Below are positions 29,325-38,540 of a DNA stretch of 64,000 nucleotides, piece by piece. Source of the stretch: Bacteroidota bacterium (GTDB taxonomy: Bacteria > Bacteroidota > Bacteroidia > AKYH767-A > OLB10); the NCBI GenBank assembly GCA_016717325.1, contig JADKFV010000004.1:235397-299396 (forward strand). Direction: 5' to 3'. The position numbers and the translations under genes are program-made. The notes beneath the pieces are model-generated. The model ran no database searches and was not told the origin of the DNA. It worked only from the letters and a program-made list of their open reading frames with translations. Numbering within the stretch: position 1 is the stretch's first letter; every line of letters begins with the position of its first letter.

Positions 29325-30890
29325 ATGAAAAAAATATCGACTTTCATTATTGGGATTATTGCGGTTGTTGGGATTTCTGAAGCCCAGAATTTTAATAAAG
29401 TATGGGTTTTCGGGGATTCCTGTGGCATTGATTTCAATAATCTTGCAAACCCACAAACCTTTTCCTCAGGTATGGATGGCAGGGGGAGTTCAAGTTCAAT
29501 TTGCGACTCCGCAGGAAATTTACTTTTTTATGCGGCAACAATTGGAAAGCTAAATAACGATTGGGATACACGCATTTTTAATAATCAACATCAAATAATA
29601 GCTGGTTGTGATTCTATTACAGGTAGAAGTTGGTACAACGAAGTAGTAATAATTCCCAAACCAAACGATGCCAATAAATATTATATTTTTAGTGTTGGCT
29701 TAGATAAGCCCAACAACCAAGGTTGCTTTTATACATTGATTGATATGTCGCTCAACAATGGCAATGGTGCAGTACTGCAACAAAACATAAAAATAAACAA
29801 TGCCACAAGTGGCGATTGCCTTACGGCTGTGCAACATGGCAATGGCCGCGACTGGTGGGTTATAAATAAATACTCAAGCAAAACGGCACCAAATCAGTTT
29901 AATAGATTTTTTGTTTATCTTGTTACTCCAGATACGGTAATGCCTCCGGTTATTTATGATTTTAATGATGCACAAGATGGTGACTTTCAAAGAATAGTTT
30001 GGAATTCCGATTGTTCCAAATTTATTGTTTTTAACCAAATTGGTTACATGGCAGAATTTACATTTGATAGATGTGCAGGCCTAATTAGTTTAACCAAGCC
30101 AATTTTTCAAGAACAAACAGTGAATTGGAATCGTAAATTTTGGGAAGGAGCTTATTCGCCTAACGATAGTTTGTTTTATGTATCAACCTCAGGCTTATAT
30201 AAAACTGACACTTTATACTTGTGGCAATTTAATTTATTTTCACCAAATATACTTGCAAGTTGCGATACACTCGATGTGTTACTTTATCCAATAGGTACAG
30301 GTGCCGTGAGGCTTGCTCCAGATGGTAAAATTTATTGTACCCGAGCTTACGATAATCCCTTTGTGTTTAGTTATCCTTATCCTGATAGTATGCGCAACTA
30401 CATAAACGAAAACCTAAGTGTAATAAATAATCCTAATGCATTAGGTGCAGCGTGTAATTATACACCCTTCTCTTTTTACCTTGGTGGCAAGCGCACGTAT
30501 TATGGTTTGCCTAATAATCCTAATTATGGGTTGGGGCGGTTGTTGGGGAGTGCTTGTGATACTTTGCAGTGGACAAACCTCACCCCTAACCCCTCTCCAC
30601 ATGGAGAGGGGAAACTCTACGCCACATACATATCGGCTTCGGAGATGTTGTTTGTAAATGCAAGTGGATTGAATGGGAAGAATGTAACGATTACAGTATA
30701 CGATGGGCGCGGTAGTTTGAAGTTTGAAGTTCGAGGTTTGAAGAGTAATGCAGGATATTTTACTTTAGATATAAATTGCGCGGCTGGCTCCCCTTCAGGG
30801 GCTGGGGGTGCGCGGTGGGCTAATGGATTGTATGTTGTTCTTTTGGAAACGGAAGCAGAGCGGTTGAGTAAAAAGTTTGTTAAAGAATAA
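29325..30890 (+). CDS. T9SS type A cargo of the FGDSCGIDF family
   Basis: A 521-residue protein, the intact member beside the frameshifted copy at 27119. Signal peptide (about 1-21), KVWVFGDSCGIDFNNL, a propeller-like body with TFDRCAGLISL, LAPDGKIYCTRAYDN and SFYLGGKRTYYGLPN. It ends with a sorting-domain-like tail (TVYDGRGSLKFEV, ANGLYVVLLETE, LSKKFVKE). The tail contains a Gly/Ala-rich insertion (AAGSPSGAGGAR) encoded by a short palindrome at about 30790-30801; the remnant at 965-1182 lacks it. The linker ahead of the tail is encoded by another palindrome (30590-30611). The large block at 29629-29860 is identical to the neighbour. No enzymatic motif is visible. Confidence 0.8.
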   Translation: MKKISTFIIGIIAVVGISEAQNFNKVWVFGDSCGIDFNNLANPQTFSSGMDGRGSSSSICDSAGNLLFYAATIGKLNNDWDTRIFNNQHQIIAGCDSITGRSWYNEVVIIPKPNDANKYYIFSVGLDKPNNQGCFYTLIDMSLNNGNGAVLQQNIKINNATSGDCLTAVQHGNGRDWWVINKYSSKTAPNQFNRFFVYLVTPDTVMPPVIYDFNDAQDGDFQRIVWNSDCSKFIVFNQIGYMAEFTFDRCAGLISLTKPIFQEQTVNWNRKFWEGAYSPNDSLFYVSTSGLYKTDTLYLWQFNLFSPNILASCDTLDVLLYPIGTGAVRLAPDGKIYCTRAYDNPFVFSYPYPDSMRNYINENLSVINNPNALGAACNYTPFSFYLGGKRTYYGLPNNPNYGLGRLLGSACDTLQWTNLTPNPSPHGEGKLYATYISASEMLFVNASGLNGKNVTITVYDGRGSLKFEVRGLKSNAGYFTLDINCAAGSPSGAGGARWANGLYVVLLETEAERLSKKFVKE

Positions 30891-31018
30891 ATTTTAAGGA
30901 GCAACAATTTCAAATCAAGCTGTGTGGTGCACAAGCCAAATGTGAAAAGCAAAAACATCACTCCGTAAATTTCTTTTTTCCATCACCATCTTTGTAGCAA
31001 CCATAATTAAAAACTAAT

Positions 31019-31026
31019 TACTTTTG
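31019..31026 (+). promoter_or_regulatory. -7 promoter element TACTTTTG
   Basis: Matches TAnnTTTG, 18 bases before the ATG at 31044. It makes the TTG at 31038 an unlikely start. Confidence 0.55.
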
Positions 31027-31043
31027 GCGCACAAAATTTGAGA

Positions 31044-33272
31044 ATGGCAACAAAGCAAATTAAGCATCCTTATCGTAAATATATTTGGTTACTGTGGTTT
31101 ATGTTTTTTGCCCCTATAGTGGCATTGGTGGTAATGTTGAGTTTGGTAGGCAATGGCGTTTTTGGCAAACTTCCCGACTTTAAAGATTTAGAAAATCCCG
31201 ATTTGAGTTTGGCATCGGAAGTGGTATCGCAAGATGGAATGGTGCTGGGTAAATATTTTATTCAAAACCGCAGCAATGTACATTTCCGCGATTTATCTAT
31301 CAACTTGACCAAGGCGTTGAAAGCCACGGAGGACGCCCGTTTTTACGAACATTCGGGAATTGACATAAAGGGATTGATGCGGGTATTGGTAAAAACAATC
31401 ATTCTTCGTCAGGATGCCGGAGGTGGAAGTACTATTACACAACAGCTGGCAAAAAATTTATTTCCCCGTACACGCAATCATGGGTTTGCATTGGTAACAC
31501 AAAAAATGAAAGAGTGGATTACCGCAACCCGCCTCGAGCGCAATTATACTAAGGAAGAAATAATTTCCATGTACTTCAACACTGTGGAGTTTGGCAACAA
31601 TGCTTATGGAATAAAATCGGCAGCACGCACTTACTTCGATAAAACACCCGATAAGCTGAATATGCTCGAAGCTTCGTTGCTGGTGGGTATGCTTAAAGGC
31701 CCTACATTATACAATCCTGTAAAACACAACAAACGTGCTACCAACAGGCGCAATACGGTATTGGAGCAACAATTGAAATACGACTATATAGACCAAACGC
31801 AATTTGATTCGTTGCGTAAGCAACCCATAAAACTCAAATTCGCACTTGACGACCACAATATAGGATTGGGCACATACTTTCGCGAAAGCCTCCGTCAGGA
31901 TTTAATGAAATGGTGCAACGAACACAAAAAGCCCGATGGCACTACATATAATTTGTATCGCGATGGGCTACGAATATATACTACCATCGACTCGCGCATG
32001 CAAAAGTGTGCCGAAGATGCTGTAAAAGAACACCTCACCGATTTGCAAAAAAGTTTTAACGACCACTGGAAAGGGCGCGAACCGTGGTACGAAAATCCCG
32101 AAATTATTAGCGATGCCATGCACCGTTGCGAGCGATGGAAAAGCCTTGCCGAAGACGGAAAAACCGATAAGGAAATAGAAAAAATATTTAAGCAAAAAAC
32201 CGACATGACCATTTTTACCTGGAAGGGTGAAAAGGATACACTCATGAGTCCGCTCGATTCGATAAAATATTACAAGAAATTTTTGCAAACCGGTTTTATG
32301 GCCATAGACCCTGCCACGGGACATATAAAAGCTTGGGTGGGCGGTAACGATTATCGCTATTTTAAATACGACCATGTAAAAGAAGGCAAGCGTCAGGTGG
32401 GCAGTACTTTCAAGCCTTTTTTATATACACTGGCTATGCAGGAATCGTATTCGCCATGTTACAAAGTACCGAATGAGTTGGTAACCATTCGCACCGAAAC
32501 AGGCGAAGACTGGACTCCACAAAACAGTGATAGTAAGTACGGAGGAATGATATCACTCAAGGATGCCCTGGCCAATTCTGTCAATACCGTTTCGGCATAT
32601 TTGATGAAACAGTTTGGCCCTAAACCCGTAATAGAAATGGCCCGCAAAATGGGAATCACCAGTCAGCTTGATGCCGTACCGGCCATAGCACTGGGCGCTG
32701 CCGATATTTCGGTTTACGAAATGGTAGGTGCATATGCTACTTTTGCAAACAAAGGCGTTTATACCGAACCCATTTACATTACCCGTATAGAAGATAAAAG
32801 TGGTGTGGTAATTCAAGAATTTATTCCCAAAAAAATAGAAGCCATCAGCGAAGAAACCGCCTATCTTATGCTTAACCTTATGCAGGGTGTGGTGGCGCAA
32901 GGTGGCGGAACGGGAGCACGACTACGCACACGTTATAATCTTACAAATCCAATAGCCGGCAAAACCGGCACCACACAAAATAACAGCGATGGTTGGTTTA
33001 TGGGTGTGGTTCCTAATCTTGTTGCCGGCTGCTGGGTGGGTGCCGAAGATCGTGCTGTACGTTTCCGCAGCACATCGTTGGGGCAGGGTGCAAATATGGC
33101 ATTGCCAATATGGGCCTTGTTTTTTAAAAAATGTTACGCCATACCCGAATTGGGAATTTCAATCTCCGATTTCGAAAAACCCAAAGGCCCATTGGGCGTA
33201 GAACTCGATTGCTCAAAATACACAAATGATAAGTCGCAAGGCGAAAAGCCTGAGGAATTTGGGGTGCAGTAA
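31044..33272 (+). CDS. class A penicillin-binding protein (PBP1A-type)
   Basis: A 742-residue bifunctional cell-wall synthase. One N-terminal membrane helix (about 14-35) precedes the glycosyltransferase domain with EDARFYEHSGID and GGGSTITQQLAKNLF (about 95-140). The transpeptidase domain has the active-site Ser in GSTFKPF (near 455), SVNTVSAY as the second motif and KTGTTQ as the third. Glycosyltransferase activity polymerises lipid II into glycan strands and the transpeptidase crosslinks the peptides, in the periplasm; beta-lactams acylate the Ser. The gene stands alone after a promoter motif. The length fits the family. The ATG at 31044 was preferred to the TTG two codons earlier. Confidence 0.93.
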   Translation: MATKQIKHPYRKYIWLLWFMFFAPIVALVVMLSLVGNGVFGKLPDFKDLENPDLSLASEVVSQDGMVLGKYFIQNRSNVHFRDLSINLTKALKATEDARFYEHSGIDIKGLMRVLVKTIILRQDAGGGSTITQQLAKNLFPRTRNHGFALVTQKMKEWITATRLERNYTKEEIISMYFNTVEFGNNAYGIKSAARTYFDKTPDKLNMLEASLLVGMLKGPTLYNPVKHNKRATNRRNTVLEQQLKYDYIDQTQFDSLRKQPIKLKFALDDHNIGLGTYFRESLRQDLMKWCNEHKKPDGTTYNLYRDGLRIYTTIDSRMQKCAEDAVKEHLTDLQKSFNDHWKGREPWYENPEIISDAMHRCERWKSLAEDGKTDKEIEKIFKQKTDMTIFTWKGEKDTLMSPLDSIKYYKKFLQTGFMAIDPATGHIKAWVGGNDYRYFKYDHVKEGKRQVGSTFKPFLYTLAMQESYSPCYKVPNELVTIRTETGEDWTPQNSDSKYGGMISLKDALANSVNTVSAYLMKQFGPKPVIEMARKMGITSQLDAVPAIALGAADISVYEMVGAYATFANKGVYTEPIYITRIEDKSGVVIQEFIPKKIEAISEETAYLMLNLMQGVVAQGGGTGARLRTRYNLTNPIAGKTGTTQNNSDGWFMGVVPNLVAGCWVGAEDRAVRFRSTSLGQGANMALPIWALFFKKCYAIPELGISISDFEKPKGPLGVELDCSKYTNDKSQGEKPEEFGVQ

Positions 33273-33677
33273 TACAGTTATTAGTTATTGAGTTGTTGGT
33301 TATTCGGTTGTTGAATTATTGGGTGCCTTGTTCTTAGTTTCGTTCGCTGGGAGCCTTGTTCTTCGTTCTTAGTTTCGTTTGCGGGAAGCCTTGTTCTCGG
33401 TTCTATTGTTTCATTGTTCAATTGTTTGGTTTGCTGAGAGGTATGTTCTCTGTTACCTTACTCAGGGCGGTGTTCAATCGGTCTTGGTTTAGATTTACTC
33501 TTAATTTAGCTATTCCCAATTTTTAATTTTCCATTCTCAATTCTTAATTGCCCTCCTCCCATTCTTTAATTTTCCATTCCTAATTCTTAATTTTCCATTC
33601 CTAATTCTTAATTTCCCTCCTCCCATTCTTAATTTCAATTTCCTTTCCCGCCTTTTTTGGGATTTAAAAATATTGCT
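33273..33677. repeat. low-complexity intergenic repeats
   Basis: First come units like TTCGTTTGCGGGAAGCCTTG, related to the array at 47815-48250. Then come repeated blocks of TTTTCCATTCCTAATTCTTAA. No gene is seen. A promoter-like TATCTTCG at 33678 closes the stretch. Confidence 0.7.
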
Positions 33678-33685
33678 TATCTTCG
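33678..33685 (+). promoter_or_regulatory. -7 promoter-like element TATCTTCG
   Basis: One base from TAnnTTTG, 26 bases before the ATG at 33711. It supports that start over the upstream open frame. Confidence 0.4.
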
Positions 33686-33710
33686 CCCTCCGTTTCAAAA
33701 AAGGAAGAAG

Positions 33711-34244
33711 ATGGTGGATAATTTGAAAGCGTTCGATATTGAATTTAGTGCCTTATCTATAGGCAAGCACCAGTACTCTTTTGAGATTGACGACACGTTC
33801 TTTGGTTGTTTTGAAAATGCTGTAATTACTAATGGTAAGTTGGCTGTAAAGATGGAATTGCTAAGGCAAACAACCATGTTGCAATTTAACTTCGACATCG
33901 ATGGTCATATAACCACCACCTGCGACCGGTGTACCGATGACTTCGAATGGCAAATACATACAAAGGAAACATTGTTGGTCAAAATTGGTGACCACCTCGA
34001 AGAGGAAGATGTGGATGTATACGTAATACCACAAAGCCAAACGCACTGGAATGTGGCACAACCGATATACGAGTGCGTATGCATGGCCAAACCCTTGCGT
34101 ACTGTACATCCGGATGATGCCAAAGGTAAAAGCACTTGTAATGCAGCATTTATAGCACAGCTCGAAAAAATAGTGACCAAGCAAACAAAAAAAACTGAAG
34201 TAGACCCAAGATGGGACGTACTGAAAAAGATAAATAATAATTAA
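33711..34244 (+). CDS. DUF177 / YceD family protein
   Basis: A 177-residue cytoplasmic protein. The mark of the family is TTCDRCTDDFEW, with the paired Cys, and a second Cys-bearing segment CVCMAKPLRTVHPDDAKG toward the end. DUF177 proteins are encoded just before rpmF across bacteria and are needed for normal 23S rRNA in plants and some bacteria. rpmF follows here after 22 bases, which supports the call. The upstream frame was trimmed to the ATG at 33711 on the strength of the promoter motif. The precise role in ribosome assembly is not established here. Confidence 0.85.
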   Translation: MVDNLKAFDIEFSALSIGKHQYSFEIDDTFFGCFENAVITNGKLAVKMELLRQTTMLQFNFDIDGHITTTCDRCTDDFEWQIHTKETLLVKIGDHLEEEDVDVYVIPQSQTHWNVAQPIYECVCMAKPLRTVHPDDAKGKSTCNAAFIAQLEKIVTKQTKKTEVDPRWDVLKKINNN

Positions 34245-34266
34245 TAACAAATAATATTTTGTAGAA

Positions 34267-34452
34267 ATGCCAAATCCAAAACACAAACACAGTAAATCGC
34301 GCAGAGATAAGCGCAGAACACACTACAAGGCAGTGGCGCCAACATTATCTATATGCCCTACTACAGGCGAAACACATTTGCGTCACCGTGCATTTTGGCA
34401 CGAAAACAAACTTTACTACAAAGGAAAAGTAGTAATGGAAAAAGCTGTTTAA
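34267..34452 (+). CDS. rpmF: 50S ribosomal protein L32
   Basis: A 61-residue basic protein with the L32 start [20 protein letters not shown] and then [19 protein letters not shown]. The zinc-type Cys pairs of some L32 proteins are absent, leaving only one Cys; both forms exist in the family. It belongs to the large ribosomal subunit. It lies in the usual DUF177-rpmF-plsX order, though 621 bases of repeats now separate it from plsX. Confidence 0.95.
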   Translation: MPNPKHKHSKSRRDKRRTHYKAVAPTLSICPTTGETHLRHRAFWHENKLYYKGKVVMEKAV

Positions 34453-35073
34453 ACCATAGCTTTGTTTTATTGGTCATTCATTTTTGCTAATGGATAAATT
34501 AAAAATGCATTTGATATTATTTCAGATGCTTTTTTTTTGGTTATTGAGTAGTGGGTATTGAGTATTGGGTAATTCTGTTATTGGTTATTGCGTTATTGAG
34601 ATACTCAGTTAATGATTGTTGATAACAGAAGGCATTGATTAACATTACAAGAAATCTTATAGAAAAACGGATGTGTACGTAAAAATGATTTTCTATCGAA
34701 ACTACATGGTGGTTTTTTGTTTCTTTACAATGATAAAAAACATTCCTAATCTCACACTAAATCAAATATGTTTACATTCCAAATAAGAAGGTGTCGGAAC
34801 TAAAAACAATAAACTAAGAACTAAAAACTACGAATCACGCAGAGATTGCTTCGCAGTTCGTGAATACTCACTGTGACAATTCGCAATGATGATTAACAAA
34901 AGAATTGTTTGTGGGGACACAAACAATGGCTGGCGCACAAATGACTAATGACTGGCAGAGATTGCTTCGCAGTTCGGGAATACTAACTGTGACAATTCGC
35001 AATGAAGCGTTAAGAACTAAGAACTAAAAACAAAGAACTAAGAACTAAAAACAAAGAACTAAAAACTAAAAAA
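34453..35073. repeat. intergenic repeats before plsX
   Basis: Two inverted copies of the unit with ATTGCTTCGCAGTTCG and TGACAATTCGCAATGA lie at about 34855-34900 and 34960-35006. Tandem AAGAACTAAGAACTAAAAAC runs then continue to the plsX start. The same unit recurs at 37847, 45507, 58476 and 62325. No gene is visible. Confidence 0.75.
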
Positions 35074-36027
35074 ATGCGCATTGGCATCGATATTATGGGA
35101 GGCGACTATGCCCCACTAGAAACAATAAAAGGAGCAATTGAAGCATTGAGCCAAAACAGCTCATTACAAATTGTGCTCATTGGAAAAAAAGAAGAGGGCG
35201 AAAAAATCATGCTCGAACAGGGTGGTAATCCGGCATCGTATACATGGATAGATGCACACGATGTTATAGAAATGAGTGAACATCCTACAAAGGCTTTTCA
35301 GCAAAAACCCAATTCGAGCATTACGGTCGGTTTTGGCTTATTGAAAAAGGGAATGATAGATGCATTTGCCAGTGCAGGCAACACCGGTGCAATGTTGGTT
35401 GGCAGTATGTTCAGTGTAAAACCCATTCAAGGTATTTTGCGTCCTGCAATTTCAACACTTGTTCCAAAATTAAATGGCGGTTTTGGTTTATTGCTCGATG
35501 TGGGAGTAAATGCCGATTGCAAACCAGAGATGATGCAACAATTTGCAATACTCGGCTCTTTATATGCGGAGCATGTTCGTGGCATTGCCAACCCCAAAGT
35601 TGGATTGGTGAGCATTGGCGAAGAAGAAGAAAAAGGAAATGCCCTTACTTTGGAAGCACATAAACTAATCAAAGAAACCAAAGGCATAAATTTTATTGGC
35701 AATGTTGAAGGCCGCGATTTATTTAATGATAGAGCCGATGTAATTGTATGCGATGGTTTTACCGGCAACATTATGCTCAAACTTGCCGAGTCTTTTTACT
35801 CACTCATAAAAGCCCGCAACATTCACGATGAATATTTCGAAAAATTTAATTACGAATCGTACGGAGGTACACCCATATTAGGTATAAATGGTACAGTAAT
35901 GATTGCACATGGAATATCAAATGCCAATGCAATAAGCAATATGATATTGTTTACCGAAAAAGTGTGCAAAGCAAAATTGCACGAAAAAATTGCTGATGCT
36001 TTGAAGCAAGAAGGATTTGGTGGGTAG
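35074..36027 (+). CDS. plsX: phosphate acyltransferase PlsX
   Basis: A 317-residue enzyme: start MRIGIDIMGGDYAPLETIKG, SEHPTKAFQQKPNSSI, ASAGNTGAMLVGSMF, VDGFTGN-type segment (VCDGFTGNIMLKLAES) and IAHGISNANAISN. PlsX converts acyl-ACP and phosphate into acyl-phosphate, the acyl donor of PlsY in membrane phospholipid synthesis. It works with the fatty-acid block at 12.5 kb. In many relatives fabH follows directly; here a terminator and repeats follow. The length is that of the family. Confidence 0.95.
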   Translation: MRIGIDIMGGDYAPLETIKGAIEALSQNSSLQIVLIGKKEEGEKIMLEQGGNPASYTWIDAHDVIEMSEHPTKAFQQKPNSSITVGFGLLKKGMIDAFASAGNTGAMLVGSMFSVKPIQGILRPAISTLVPKLNGGFGLLLDVGVNADCKPEMMQQFAILGSLYAEHVRGIANPKVGLVSIGEEEEKGNALTLEAHKLIKETKGINFIGNVEGRDLFNDRADVIVCDGFTGNIMLKLAESFYSLIKARNIHDEYFEKFNYESYGGTPILGINGTVMIAHGISNANAISNMILFTEKVCKAKLHEKIADALKQEGFGG

Positions 36028-36096
36028 TGATTAAATAATTTTTCCAAGTTATTAAAAATTACAAAGCAATAATTTGAAAGTTCGTTTTGAATAAAA

Positions 36097-36123
36097 AGAG
36101 CTGCTCAATTGGGCAGCTTGTTT
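36097..36123 (+). terminator. rho-independent terminator after plsX
   Basis: AGCTGC (36099-36104) pairs with GCAGCT (36113-36118) and is followed by TTGTTTTT. Confidence 0.7.
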
Positions 36124-36139
36124 TTGGGTTCTATTTTTT

Positions 36140-36430
36140 TAATCGGTATTCATTCGTGCATTCCCCGACACTGGGGTCGGGGCAGGCGTGGCAAAAGGCA
36201 TTTGAATTTCATTCAGAATTCTTTCGTGCATTCAGTGTTTTTTGTGGTAAAATATTATTCGGCATTCAAGCGTGCATTCCCCGACACTGCGGTCGGGGCA
36301 GGCGTGGCAAAAGGCATTTGAATTTTATTCAGAATTCTTTCGTGCATTCAGTGTTTTTCGTGGCAAAGTATTATTCGGCATTCATTCGTGCATTCCCCGA
36401 CACTGCGGTCGGGGCAGGCGTGGAAAAAGT
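36140..36430. repeat. tandem array of 116-bp units, first block
   Basis: Three units begin at CATTCCCCGACA (36159, 36275, 36391), so the period is 116 bases. Each holds the palindrome CCCCGACACTGCGGTCGGGG, GCAGGCGTGGCAAAAGGC and a CATTCAGAATTC/CGTGCATTCAGTG stretch. Since 116 is not a multiple of three, the open frames over it are not coding. The palindrome recurs inverted in the array at 55647-57030. Confidence 0.9.
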
Positions 36431-36582
36431 ATTTTTCCAATTACAATCACTTTCAAAGTCGGAATTTACATTGAGACACCGCCTTTTAAGATAGTAATCA
36501 AGCCAACATTTTTTATTCGGCAAAAAACCAAAACGTGGAAAGCAAACATTACATTTGAAAAATAAAATATCCACAAACAAAA

Positions 36583-37050
36583 ATGAAAAACTCCTTTATA
36601 AAATTATTTGACCACGAAGCATGGGCAAACCAAAAAGTATTGAAAGCATTGCAAACAGCAACATCGAACGATGAACGTGCATTGTTTTTATTTTCGCATA
36701 TTCTTTCGGCTCATTCTATGTGGCTTTGCCGGGTGCTGGGCGTACCGATGACGTGCGGCTTATTTGACGAACGCACATTACAACAATGCGAAGAGTTGAT
36801 GAATGCAAATTATACCGGATGGAAAAAATATTTAACCTCAGCTGATGATGCAGAATGGAATCGTGTGGTGAAATTTATTTTTCCGGTTGATGGCAGCAAT
36901 CGCAAAATGACAGTGGGTGATGCTATACTCCATATTTTTTCGCACTCGGCTTATCACCGTGGGCAAATAATAACTCGCTTAAAAGGAACTGTTGATCCTT
37001 TGCCCAACACAACATACATTGTATACGCAAGTGAATTAGACAATCAATAA
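36583..37050 (+). CDS. DinB-family metal-dependent helical protein
   Basis: A 155-residue four-helix protein with the DinB layout. His residues lie in LFDHEAWANQK (residue 10), LFSHILSAHSMW (about 48-53) and HSAYHRGQIITRLKG (about 128-133), the metal ligands of the family. DinB proteins include mycothiol- or bacillithiol-dependent transferases and many of unknown role. This one is followed 18 bases later by the unknown gene at 37068, so they may share a transcript. The substrate cannot be told. Confidence 0.85.
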   Translation: MKNSFIKLFDHEAWANQKVLKALQTATSNDERALFLFSHILSAHSMWLCRVLGVPMTCGLFDERTLQQCEELMNANYTGWKKYLTSADDAEWNRVVKFIFPVDGSNRKMTVGDAILHIFSHSAYHRGQIITRLKGTVDPLPNTTYIVYASELDNQ

Positions 37051-37067
37051 TTTATTAATTTTAATAC

Positions 37068-37658
37068 ATGGATATTGTAAACATAACACAACCGCCAGTT
37101 GCACAATTCACCCGCGAAGAATTAATAGCTGCTTCGTCCAATCCGAATTTACCCACATTGCAACAACTATTGCCAAAGCTGGAACCCGGTTGGGCATTGG
37201 TAACGTACGGCACGGGAAACTCCTTCACCGACCCACATAACAAACAAATAAACATAAATCATTGCCAGATATTAAATAATGGTCTCCGCGATTTAGCGTG
37301 GGAAATCACAAATGCCATAAACACCCCAAGCCGTATTGAGCTTGAAACCGGTGCTAAAAACAAAACCATTTCCGAACTCGATTTTGTGATGGGCATACAC
37401 ACCATGGAAGCCGAAGCCCAATTGAATGCAATGAAAACTGCATCACAACTTGGTTACAACTTACATGAAATAGGGTACTCATATCTCAGCATAGCAACTT
37501 ATGATTCGTTCATATCCGAAACCATCACGCTCGAAACGTATATACTTACCGTTGCAAACGAAGTGCATCAGCTTGGAAAAATAAAAAACTCCCAAGGAAT
37601 AGAATTGATGGCAAGAGAAGAATACGCAAATCAATACAGGATGTTTTTTGGTTCTTAG
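37068..37658 (+). CDS. protein of unknown function
   Basis: A 196-residue protein I do not recognise. It has no signal peptide or membrane helix. Visible features are a Glu-rich middle (ELETGAKNKTISELDF), HTMEAEAQLNAMKT, and a Tyr-rich central part (LGYNLHEIGYSYLSIA), all likely helical. It follows the DinB gene by 17 bases and is followed by repeats. The start is the first ATG after that stop. Any function from the neighbour would be guesswork. Confidence 0.6.
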   Translation: MDIVNITQPPVAQFTREELIAASSNPNLPTLQQLLPKLEPGWALVTYGTGNSFTDPHNKQININHCQILNNGLRDLAWEITNAINTPSRIELETGAKNKTISELDFVMGIHTMEAEAQLNAMKTASQLGYNLHEIGYSYLSIATYDSFISETITLETYILTVANEVHQLGKIKNSQGIELMAREEYANQYRMFFGS

Positions 37659-38520
37659 TTTTTCGTTCTTAGTTTCGTTTACTTTGAGCCTTGTTCTTAG
37701 TTCTTAGTTACGTCTGCGGTGAGCCTTGTTCTTAGTCCCGGCACTTGGGCCGGCATTCTTAGTTTCGTTTGTGGAAAGCTCAATTTTTTGTTTTCAGATT
37801 CATTTGCTGTTATTCTAATATTTATAATGCGCTTTTTTTGTACCGTCATTGCGAATTGTCACAGTGAGTATTCCCGAACTGCGAAGCAATCTCTGGCGCA
37901 TAATGGCTCTTCGGCAAAAAAGTATTGCTTCAGTAGTTCGATGATAATTTTATTCGAGTGCATTCATTCGAGCAGGCGTGGCAAAAGGCATTTGAATTTT
38001 ATTCAGAATTCATTAGTGCATTCAGTGTTTTTCGTGGCAAAGTATTATTCGGCATTCATTTAGCATTCCCCGGGTACAATGCGGGCGGGGGACAAAAACT
38101 TTTTATTTAACCTTTTTTTTTCCGGTTTTTCCGGTTTCGCGGCCCGGCCCGGCGGGGCGGGGGGGGTCTAAAATTTGTTTGTTATTTTTTTTAGTTCATT
38201 TTTTTTTTGTGAAATAAAATTTGGCATTCATTCGTGCATTCTTCGACACTGCGGTCGGGGCAGGCGTGGCAAAAGGCATTTGAATTTTATTCAGAATTCA
38301 TTAGTGCATTCAGTGTTTTTCGTGGCAAAATATTATTCGGCATTCATTCGTGCATTCTTCGACACTGCGGTCAGGGCAGGCGTGGCAAAAGGCATTTGAA
38401 TTTTATTCAGAATTCATTCGTGCATTCAGTGTTTTTCGTGGCAAAGTATTATTCGGCATTCATTCGTGCATTCCCCGACACTGCGGTCGGGGCAGACGTG
38501 GCAAAAAATATGATATGAAA
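37659..38520. repeat. intergenic repeats with a second 116-bp block
   Basis: The stretch opens with TTCTTAGTTTCGTTT-type units (37659-37770) and one ATTGCGAATTGTCACAGTGAG unit (37847-37897). Degenerate array units follow from 37965. Three regular 116-bp units begin at 38237, 38353 and 38469. Between 38063 and 38185 the sequence turns into G/C- and T-rich runs unlike anything nearby. No gene is supported. Confidence 0.85.
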
Positions 38521-38540
38521 TTTATTCGCGGCAAATTAAT

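Noticed and set aside
36140..38510. Regular repeats resembling a CRISPR array
   Set aside because: The units are 116 bases long and repeat as a whole, with no unique spacers and no cas genes.
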